Shown one piece after another: positions 36,599-48,500 of a stretch of 64,000 nt of DNA. The position numbers were made by a program, and so were the translations under genes. The first letter of the stretch is position 1. Each line of letters starts with the position of its first letter. The stretch spans positions 31,224,380 through 31,288,379 of the forward strand of contig CM046303.1 in assembly GCA_025267735.1 (NCBI GenBank). Direction: 5' to 3'. The DNA comes from Mactra quadrangularis. Lineage: Eukaryota; Mollusca; Bivalvia; Venerida; Mactridae. The notes beneath the pieces were generated by a model that saw only the letters and a program-made list of their open reading frames with translations, searched no databases and was not told where the DNA came from.

Positions 36599-39500
36599 AT
36601 GCCTTTGTTTGTCGATGAGCAACCATTGGGACCAAGCCCTAAATCTGTGGCAGAATTCCTTCAAAGATATCCCAAGTTTAAGGTATGACACAATTTTATT
36701 ATATTGGATTTCCCCATGTTTAGTAGCGGACTGTACTTATTTCAATGCCGCTGACGATTATATAAGGCTTCACTTGCACTTATAAAGGGATACTTACTAT
36801 TGCAATTAAGGTAGTCTACATTATGCAATGACGTGCAGAGGATGCAGTTTGTGTATTTTAATTACATTTAACATTAATTAGGTTAAGTATAATGTAAAGG
36901 AAATTTTCTTTCAATTGCTTCCGTTTTTTTGTATAATTCAGTATTTGTATACTTCATCAAAACCTCATGTCTGACAGTGCTTTTAGTGCTTTGATTATCA
37001 ATCTGTTCACAGACTGGTTACAATTTATTAGATCAATATAGGTATTATTCCAATAAAGTTCTTATTAGGGCTGTCACGATACACCTGGAGCGTATCGCGG
37101 TATACTGCGATGCGCTAGAACCGTACCGCAATACGTAGGGATACATACCATGATGTATTGCTTTGCAAATCAAAGACACGGCTGCATAATACTTATGTCT
37201 TAAAGAACTTATTCAACTGTTGAGTATAGGATTTTGTAGGGACTGAAAAAATTGGGTATTTTAGAGTAATGTGAACATTCTGAAAGCACCCAAAGTCTTT
37301 GAATTTAAGCTTTCATTGAATGAGCCATGGAAAACTGACGTTTTGCTATGTTCATTTGGAGAAGGGAAGAACTTTTCAATGAAAATAAATAATATTGCTA
37401 AATACCGGTACATTTAACTCCTACCGCAGTACATATTTCCACAGCTGTGTATTGCAATATACCGGTATACCAGTTTAATGTGACAGCCCTAGTTCTTATA
37501 GTCAGTTTTGTCAATATTATAAATCTTTTTTTCAGTCGAAGTGTAAAAATGTATCATATACTTAACTTTTAATTTCTTGTATTATGTAATCCATATTAAA
37601 AACTAGGATTAATATTATTTTCATTGGTAGCCGATTAAAATTCATACAAAGGCCGTCTAAAGGTAACACAGACTTTCAGAGGGTTGAAATTAAAATTTCA
37701 TCGCCCATTTACATATTTTATTGAATTAACATAATATGAATTTGTCATGATTTCTTTAACTTTGATGTAGGTTTCAACATACTTTGTAAATATTTAAATT
37801 GGCATGTATTATGAATAATAAATTAGATTTAATTGATTCTATGAATAGGGATTAATTTGTTTGTAACAACTTTTCAATGTTACAAGCATAAGTTTAACCA
37901 CTATCGAATATAGGCGGTCAGCAATTTTCCTGATCAAAAGTATATTTTAACCAGTACTTAACATATGTGATTTGCATGGTCTCGATTCACCAAAGACGCT
38001 TTATATTCATACAAAGCAACATCTAATAAGGAATTAAAGTTGTGCTACAGTAGTTTTCATACTTAAAGTTTCAATTAAAGTTTAAATTAATTTTATCAAT
38101 TGATGTTATGTTTGTAATCATGATCCGATAAAACTTAAGGCAGACTATTATTGCTATACCCAATAGTACTGTAAAAGGCGTTTAGGAGTGCACGTAAATG
38201 AAAGCTGATATATTTGTATGTCATTGAAGTATGAAGAGAACTTCTGATATACCATGAAATCAAATCATACTTTGGTATACAAAATGTATTTTCAATCCAA
38301 GAAAACAGAAGCATGTTCGTGTATGTGTCTTATCTTGAATTTATTTACAATGTTACAATTAGTTTATCTAATGTCAACATACACGTGAAGTAAGATAGAT
38401 TAGTTTAGATAGTTTACCGATTTTAAACGTCTTAACTAGAATTTTAAAACCATTGCTTTGTATATATACACTTCCCCCATCAAGGTTCATAAGAAATATT
38501 TGTCAAATTTAACCAATATTTATGATCAAATCAAGCCCGCCCAGATGGCTCAGTCGTAGCATACAAGTCTACTGAAGGGTTCAATTCCAATGCCGGGCAT
38601 ACTTCCATGGTCATGAAATAATTTCTGCTGCCATTCTTACTCCTACCACTGATTTTAAATCATGTAGAGCAGTTGTCAGTCACTGACAGAAGTATGAGCC
38701 TTGTAACTGATTAACAGCTTAATCTAGAGATTGAGCCTTTTTAGGAATGATGAGTAGCTTGACTGACTTCTTTGAGATGACCTTTACAATGCAGTTGAGT
38801 TAAACCCAACCAAAACAAATAATAACAATAGGAAAACCTTATGTGATATGGCTTGTGATTATTAATTTCATTGGCAATACATACCTTATATAATTAAAAA
38901 AATGTTTATAGCATTTTCTTGATACATTATGAACTCTGTTATTTTCAGAGGCTTCAAATTTGGTTTTCCTAGCTTTGAGTAAAACTGTTGCATAGACCTT
39001 GGCTTACACAAAAGTGAATTTTAAAGGTGCTAGGGTAGCAAATTCCTAATGAAATGGCTCTTTAACAGAATAAATTACTAGAATGGGTTTTGGCACTATA
39101 GCAAAATATTACGTTCAAAGTTTTAGCCTTTCAAAAAGAACTTTCATAATCACCACTAACATTAAGTACCCTATAGTCGTCCAGTTTGCCTACTTTTAGT
39201 GACAAATTCTCATTATAAAAATCCATTCTTATTTTAAAAAATTACTGTCTATTGGACAGATATATTGTACTTGAATCTATGGTTGTAAATAATTGATTTT
39301 TCTAAAAATTGTAACCAAACACTCAAGTCATTAATAGTGTAATGATGATTATTTTGAAATTTGATATTCGTGTACATATCGGTCATACTATTAAACTCTA
39401 TTACTATAAGTACCATATAAAAGGTATACACAATGAAGGTCAGAATTTTTACCCTGCCACTACTCCCCGGATTCAATGTTCATCAAGATAATCAATACGA

Positions 39501-42500
39501 TTGTATGGCGTTAAATTATTACTCTGAGTAGACTCAAGTGGCGTAAACTTATAAAAGCAAATATTTATGTATATAGACATTGTACAAGCAAAGTGTCAAA
39601 TCAAATAAAAAATATTGTGTTATCTGATGTTAGATCTATATTTTATGTAAATTATGTGAAGATATTTACCATTTATTGTTATAAAAACTTGATTGTATTT
39701 AGTCATAATATTAGCTTTTTTAGTCAAATGTAAAATGGTTAACTCAGTATGTAACTCACACTATTAATGTGAATGTTTTTATTTGTTTATTAATGATTTA
39801 AGTATAAAATCCCCTATATAAATTTGTGACTTCCCATTTTCAATTATGTTAAGTTCAGTCTAAACTACATACAAAAAATATGAAATGTATTTTTTTCTCT
39901 TGATTGTAAACAAGTTCTTACAACTTAAATTAATCACTTTCAAGCCCCTTTGCAGGTCCTCAGTACTGAGCTAGTCTGATAAATTTTCTTGTTCAAGGAA
40001 ACAACGAGGTTGGTTTTGAATGAGATTTAAACCAATGCAGAGCTGGCTATTCAATGATTACCAGTCTGACACCATAACCACTGGGCCATGCTGGCTCAAT
40101 CATTTTTTAATCACTAATACATACTACCTCTTTTCAAATACAAGTGAATGCACAACTGTATAGATTGCAGGGTTCTTTAGTGAGTAAAACACCTATGAAG
40201 ATATTGCCATTATCTTGGATTGAGATACAAAAAACATTTATAAATGTACTTAGTTGCATGTACTGTGAAAGACAAATATGTCAGGAACATTTCATGTCTT
40301 TGCCCGATTCAAACACTGGACAGTTGGATTGCAAGTTTAGACAATCTCTTTACTGATTAGCTTGTGCCTGACCTCATGACGCCTGAAGCTTAGAATATTT
40401 GATATTTAATATACATGTATACCCCAAGGGACGTATTATATTGTGCGCAACTATGTCAGTCAGTCCATCGATCCCTCTGTTCCATATAAGTTTTGTTTTT
40501 AAACCATAATTCTGTTACTAATTTTCAAATAAAGGTGCGGGCGCAGCCAAGCGGTTACAACATTGGACTGGTAATCATTAAATAGCCAGCTTTGTGTTGA
40601 TTCGAATCCCATCAAAACCTACCCTGTTGTTTCCTTGAGCAAGAAACTTTATCCTGTAAAAAGGCTATAAGCTCAGTTCCGAGGGACCAGGAAGTGAACT
40701 CAAAGTGATAAATTTCAGTTTTAAGAGCTTGTTTCACAATCAAGCTAAAATAAATTAATATATAACTAACAAATTTTCAAATAACTTCTCTAAAATGATC
40801 CCCTCTGTGTTAAGACAATGTGTCACACATTTTTCCTGGAACACAGCTCAAAGTCAAAGTCACTCTGCGGTCAGAGGTCATTTTATGACCACTCATACTA
40901 TGGGCATATAATGGTCTGATTCATAGTGCTGTTGTTATTGTCAAGATAATATTGTTATGATATTTTACAGGAGTCAGCTATTGTGATATCATCTAAACCA
41001 ACCAAGGAAGTACCACCACATGGATTGTTATATGTTGGACAGAGAGAGATGGCTGTTGTAGATCCTAATGATGGTATGTATTGCTGTCTTCACAACTAAA
41101 TGTTACTAGCACTGGACAATGTCCTGCAAAATGGAATTTTTAGCTGACCAAAAAATATTTTGATTTGTTAAAGTATGGTGTCCATTTTATTGTTTATTAA
41201 TATGTTCTAAATTTAATAAGCAATGCACATGCAGATTAATATTTAAAGTTATCAGATTTTAACAAATTATTTCACTGTCTTTTTTTATTCTTCTGTAAAA
41301 TTATTTTTAATTTAGTTAAATTGTTGAATTAGAAAAATGGTAGCCGTAAAAGTTAAACATTTGGACCGCTCACATTATAAAAGGTCACCTGACCAATGGT
41401 CATTTTGTCAGAATCAGTCCACAGTCATTGGCTAAATTTAAAGAGTTGTAGGCTATTGTAGAAATATCATATTTAATTTGAAGTGTTTTTTTGTTATACT
41501 TTTTCTAGGCATTGGTCCAAAACAATTTTAAATTAATTCAATTGAAAGGATAGTAAATATTTCTGTGGAAAAGAGAGAAATGATCATGTTGTATATAAGA
41601 TATTTATTTGACCTACGAATAATATTATTTGGTTTTATAATTGAAAATAGTATTATGTGGATCGAAGTTTGACTAGTGAGACAGAGGATCATTATTGTTC
41701 CTTAGTATGGTTCAATCCCAACCATTTTTTATGTTTGGATCATTATAACTATAAATAATGATATGATCATCTTTGTTCCCCCTCTAATTGAAATACTTTA
41801 CTTTTAAAAAGAGGTATTTCCATGACTATGATACTTGTTGTAGTTATTCTTCTAAAGCAGAATAGCAGGGTGCTGCACCCTGCCCTTTTCTCCTTCCCCA
41901 TTTTTGCTCCTTTCCATGCAGAAATAGTTACTTTAATCATCAACCCTCTAATGCACCCTGCCCCTTTTTTGCCTCCCTGCCCTTTTCTGAGTTCTATAAT
42001 AATCACTACTTGTTTATGTGTCTGTGTCAGATACCTGTCAGTAGGTAGCATGCAAGTCTACTGATCGAGGGGTCATGCTAGACAGTTGTTAGAAAGCAAG
42101 TCTACTGATCGAGGGGTCATGCTAGACAGTTGTTAGAAAGCAAGTCTACTGATCGAGGGGTCATGCTAGACAGTTGTTAGAAAGCAAGTCATTATGTTTT
42201 GCACATATATGTAAAAGCAAAGAACTTTTAGAATATAGTGCAGTCTCTTGTGAAAATAAACCCTTAAATGAGTACCTGGGAGGGTGGTATTGTTCTGTTG
42301 TTCAAATTAGTCAACTGCACATAGATTAAGTAAAAGAATTCTCAAGAAGTTTGATAAAAAGATACCAGTAGTCCAATTACCAGTAGTAATAGATGTGCAC
42401 GCGGTTAACATGCATTGCTAAAAATCTATCAGGCCACAACAAGTTGATCATGTGTTCTGCAGATTTTTCTGGGAAAAAATGGGGCGATCAAGCGAAGAAA

Positions 42501-45500
42501 AAAGTCTTAATTCAGTTGCTTTATATAGCGGTTTGATCAAATTTTTATGAGTGAGCGAGGAAATAAAAAAAACAAATTTTTGTAAAAACCGTCAAAATTA
42601 AGGCGCCAACGAATCCATACAACACATGATCAGCTTGTTGTGGCCTAAATTGTGATTTTTTATTACACTTAAAATACCCATATTTAGCTATAACAGTCTT
42701 TGCCTTAATCCACCAGCCTGAAGCCCATTACATGTGAAAATTGATTCAGGCTAATTAAAATTACTTAGTTTTAGATGGATATGAACTACATGTTAGATTA
42801 CGTTAGATGAGCACTTATATTTGTGGTATTTTGAGTAAAGAGATAACAGAGGTTTTTGCTGGCATTGCAAAGGACTGACACCAGAACACACATTGTGTTT
42901 GCTTAGTGCGGGGAAATGACGTTGCGTTAATAACAGTTTTCCATAGTTGCCATGGTGACTATGGAAAAACGTTATCGACACAACATCATTTCCCCGCACT
43001 AAGCAAACACAATGTGTGTTCTGGTGTCAGTCCTTTGCAATGCCAGCAAAAACCTCTAATTAAAATTACTTATTTTATAGTTGGGCTATTTGATTATTTT
43101 TTGGTCTTTGTTATATAACACAATGAATTGGCCTGTTGCTCAAAAAAGTTTAAGGCCCTATATACTTAATATATAATTGTAGAATTTATACAAGTATTGG
43201 GTACAGATGATGCTACAACATGTCATATTGGAATCCTTAGACATTCAGGTAAGATAATGCTAAATATTAAGTTTCACCTCTCATATGTGAAAACTTTTAA
43301 TTTTTCTTGTTTATATTTACAATATGGACCCAAGAACAAAAGCAAGCTAATTTAATTATACATGTATTGTAAAACTACATTGTAGCTGTATAAAGGTGTG
43401 AAGTAGACCTTTGTCCTTCATAAATTAGGGGACGCATTGCTTCTATGTTTCATAAATGTGCTCAGCATACTGGTATCTGTGATGATGAATGACTTTTGGA
43501 ATAAGCATCATGCATTGCATATAGTCATTGCTAATAATTCAAACACTGTAGTTGATTGCTTTCTGTCTCTGCCATCAAATCATTGTATTCTCTCACTGAT
43601 ACAAGATTGATAGTTCCAGCCAAGCTCAGGTAATGACGTGAGAAATAAGGCAGTTTTCTATTGTGGATGGGAGTGTAGTACCACAGTGTTAGAAATCATT
43701 TTTCAAATAAACTTCAACTTGCCCATCTAGTTTTTTTTTAAGTTGCCAAGCAATGATTATGTTTTTTCGTTCACGAAAAATAAAGCAATAAAAAATGAAT
43801 AAACTAATAAAAGCTGGTTTTAAAAAATTCTATAGTGCTAGTGTGCTACACAGGAACCATGGATATTTGTATTGTCAGCTTCATTTTACTCTGTCTTTTG
43901 AATAAGGGGGAAAAATTAATGACTTTACTCAATATTCAACTCGTAAAAATTGTTTATTTCAGCTTCCAATGTAACTGGTATATGTCATTTTGATGGTTCA
44001 GGATTAGGTAGTGCTGTACAGAAATTAATTGATAAAGTTACTTCATTGACTGGTGGTAAACAATGGGGAAGGTTTGTTATTTATTATACATTATTAGACA
44101 TGTACATGCATATCAAACCAGAGTCTGTTAAACCATTGGTATTGTGCCAGGATTTCAAATTTAGTTTGCAATAGGTGTTTCAGGTTTGAATCCCACCCTG
44201 TGTGGTTATACCCTTTCATGAAAACTTGACAATTATGTCAATTTTCCTCCATTAATAGTGTATATGGAGAAGTTTCCGGCCTTGTGGAAGGGTAGATGAG
44301 TACTGGTTATAGACAATGGTCCAGGAAAGCTTGGTTAGGTGCACTGAGCGCTATAAAATTGTGTTGATACAGGGTTAAACCCAGTGTAAGAGAAAAAACC
44401 AATATATAGATGGGCCAGTGGCACATAACTAGTACAACTTCTTGTAAATAAAGAATGATGTACAGTAAAACTCGGATATAACATACTCGCTGGCCCATAG
44501 AAATAAGGTATGTTGTAACCGAGGTATGTTATATCGATGTAGCATTCTAAGTATGTTATATATAAGGATGAAAAACGGGCCAGAAAAAATGGTATGTTGT
44601 AACCGAGTGTACGAGGAGCATTCAATAATTAGTGTCGGGCCTCATTTTTCTCTACGCATAGATCGTGAATCACGTGCAAAGTTACATTTCGTTACGCTTC
44701 AACTCTTTATCTTTCCAACGGTGTATCATACATGTATGCCAATAAACGAAAGTTTTAAGAAAGTTGGTGTTGAAAGTTGAATATTCGATCAACTGTGTAA
44801 AAAAATGGCTGGAAAAAACTCTATAAATAATGTTGAAATTCGAGCTTATATCAAAGCGCGTATGACGTTTGGGTTAAGTGGTACAGCCATTCATAAAGAA
44901 CTTTGTCGTATTCATGGACCATCCGTGGTTAGTGAAAGAACAGTTCAAAGATGGATTGTTAAGTTTAAAAGTGGTACGGAGTTACTAGACGATTCTAGTG
45001 GTAGGGGAAGAAAACACTCAGTGGTCACCAAAAACAACATTAAAAAGGTGCAAGAACTCATTAACAATGAAGCTCGATATACAGTTTCTGAAATAGCTAA
45101 ATATACGGGCATTTCAACGGGAAGTGCATTTACGATTCTGAAGAAGCATCTCAAAGTTAAGAAGATTGCAGCCAGATGGATACCACATTTATTGACTGAA
45201 AAGCAAAAGCATGAGCGCGTTAAATGTGCCAAGAAATTACTGAAGATGTTTCCCAAGTATAACCATCGTAAATTTTCTAACATTGTTACTGGTGACGAAA
45301 GCTGGTTTCACTTTTTTGAGCCCACAAGGAAAGTAAATAATAAGATATGGGCCACCAAACATACCCGTAGGCCCTGTATAGCCAAAAGAATTACTAGCAC
45401 TAAGAAGGTTATGTATGCAATGTTCTTTGGTATACACGGTTTAGTGACACAGGTTCCTATTCCAAAATGTCGTACCGTTACTGCTAAGTTTTACAATAGA

Positions 45501-48500
45501 ATAGTGTTAAACAAAGTTGACAAATACTATCGCAAACGTCGTCCAAATACTGGTATGAGAGGTCTGTATCTACTTCATGACAACGCCACTCCACATAAGG
45601 CGGACATTGTAAAGAAATTTTTGGAAAGCAAACGTGTTACTGTGCTTGATCACCCATCATACTCGCCAGATTTGGCACCTTGTGATTTCTTCTTGTTTCC
45701 AAGATTAAAGAAACACCTTCAAGGACGCCGTTATATGACCAGAAATGGACTTGGTTCAGCATTACATCAGTTATGTATGAGTATACCTAAAGAGGACTAT
45801 AAAAAAGCATTTCAAAACTGGATTAAACGTTTGAAACTTTGTATATTGTTCAAAGGAGATTACTTTGAAGGTTTAAAAAAATAAAAATGGTATTTGCTTA
45901 AAATCTTTTCATTTTACTTTAGCACCGACACTAATTATTGAATACTCCTCGTATGTTATAACCAAGTATGTTATATCCGAGTTTTACTGTAGATTAGTTT
46001 TGCACTCTCCTATCTTTATTGATATTTCTCACATACTTTTGTTCAGTCAGCTTAATTATTTCAACATTTTACATATGTCTGAGTAATGTTTCAATCTATT
46101 TTGTTCAAAAGCTCTTACTAAATTATTTATTGTTTGAGTGTAAATGGTTTAATGGTGTTTAGTCCAGTGACAAATTGTCTTAAAACTGTGTGTTCAGCTT
46201 TCTTAATTTGTGACAAAAATTAGCTTTAATGAAGAAATTAAAGGCTTTGCAACTTTGTTTTTTGTCTATGATTGATTGCTTTATGTGAACACCCTGACTG
46301 GTCATCTGATTCTATTGCATATTATTTCTAAGTCAGGCACTTTTTGTAAGAATTTTACAAAACCTGATCAGAATATGTTTGACAACCAGACCATTGTGAC
46401 CAATGTAAGTTACTAGTGGACATGATATGCACGATGTCTTAGAAAAATTAATACTGGTAATTTAGTATTTTTATAGAAGCTAAAAAGTCCATATGTGCTT
46501 GTATGTTTGATCATAGACTTGAGAAATTATTTGAATATTTCAGGTTAGAATTATCATTGGTTGGTGGTTTCAAAGACAACAATGGAAGTTCTGAAGAACT
46601 GTCTGTTAAACTTTTAGGTATTTACTATATGTCATATGATTTGAACCATAACAAACTAATTAAATTAAGCAAGAACTTTTGTCTCGATTACTTTGTATGT
46701 CTATAATATTACATACATGTTTACATTTTAAGATGAGCAATTGAGCTTATAGGGCTGGGTTATTTTAATTAAATGATACTACAATGAATATATTATTTAT
46801 AGTATTGTGAATGAGAACTAATTTCAATTTACTTATATAGAAGGGAACTTGATGTGGATTTTTTTTTCATTTCAAGGTTACATGTATGTGATACGTAATT
46901 ATACTACAGAATATATTTACATTTACATGATTTTCATTTTCAAAACTGGAAGTCCCATCTTGTAATTCATAAGCAACTCTAATACTGTTGAAATGTTTTT
47001 AATTTGTCAAGCATCACCTATTAGCAGACGTCTTATTTGGACTATTTGTGCTCTTCAATAGAAGAGCCCATATTTCAACAAGACTGGAAGAGTTGTCTCC
47101 CTTTAATGTACATGCACAAGACAGACATTGCTAAGTATTACACCATTTATGTTACAGATGCATTTAATAAGAACCCCGCTGATGTTCATCTTAATCTAGC
47201 TTGTATAACAGAATTAAATACAAGACCAGCAAAAGGACCACCATTTCCTATAATATATGGTTTAGGTAGGCATTTTATTATTTTAAACTTGGATAACAGT
47301 TCATGTGGGGTTAAATGTTTGGTATCACTCAGCTAGCTTATTCAGAAGCATACAAGTTATTGATCAAGAGGTTGTGGGTTTGAGTCCCAGATGGGGCAAA
47401 CTTTAGTGAAGTTTGGTCATGAAATAATTAATATGGTCATTCTCCCTCCTACCACTTATATATGGGTACTAGCTGATCTTTGGATAATAATCAATATTGT
47501 TTGACTCAGTCCCATACTCTTGAAAATGTTGACAGACTTTTCACATTGTTCTGTTTATCTATTGAAGTTTGGTAGTGTATTTAAGTATGCACCTTATTTT
47601 AAGTGATTTTTATGGTCTTTTGGTATTATTCTATCACCATTGTGCCAATGGTTTTTTTGTAATTATTTGTTACTGTTCTACAATTTTGCCAATGTTGGTT
47701 GCTGACTGCAAATGGCATAGGTTAAATTTTCAAATGGTATATGTTTTTGTTAATGTCTGATTCATAATGAAACAATATATTGCCAGCTAAGTAATATTTT
47801 TTCTATGATCTTTTCTAGCTGTCATCATACAGACTGGTGAAATGTTTCCTGCTAAATTTCAAGACAGAGGACCAGATCAACCATTACGTTCAGCTAGACA
47901 TTTTACTGGTTCAGAGGAAGTAAGTCTGTAACAATTAGTATCAACATTCTTGTAGCCATCATGTGGATTTACACCTTGATATTAATAGTACTCCCCTCTG
48001 TGTTTAAAACTTGAATCCATGAAATGTCAAATTAGTTAACATATGCATCAAATGTGATATCAACTGTTTTAAGTTGATTATAAGATAGAATATATATCTG
48101 GAACAAAAAAGTGTAGCTCGACACATTCTAATATGTGTACAGATTTATGAATTTTTTAGTTCTCAGGTTCTCCCACAAAATTAGACATAGTCTCCTTAGG
48201 AAACAGTATCGTCATTTGAGAACAATTCTATGTACACAAACATGTATCAGTGATAATTCTAGATTTCAGATTTAAAGGGATATACAGGCAAAAGTTCAAC
48301 TTCATATTTCCTGATTTTGAATTATATTTTTTATTACTGTGAATGCAACAGACACACTGTTATTTTACTTGGCAAAATATTTCTTTATTTTCTCATAATA
48401 TTTTGGTTGTTTCCTAACTAGACCCACGTGGGTCAGGTTAGCTAAAAATAGATAAGTGTTAAAATATGCATTTACTGATGATAAGATACCAGAGCTTGTT

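Larger units (their letters stand above)
44461..45991. mobile_element. TA-flanked MITE (pogo/Tigger-like ends) split by the mariner
   Basis: Perfect 26-bp inverted repeats, 44461-44486 and 45966-45991, begin TACAGTAAAACTCGG. Internal short repeats of TATGTTATA / GGTATGTTGTAACCGAG follow. Removing the mariner leaves about 190 bp of non-coding sequence. CAGT...-type ends with TA target sites resemble pogo/Tigger-derived MITEs, inferred from the ends only. Confidence 0.8.

Noticed and set aside
44945..45437. Minus-strand ORFs over the mariner
   Set aside because: Antisense shadows of the transposase.
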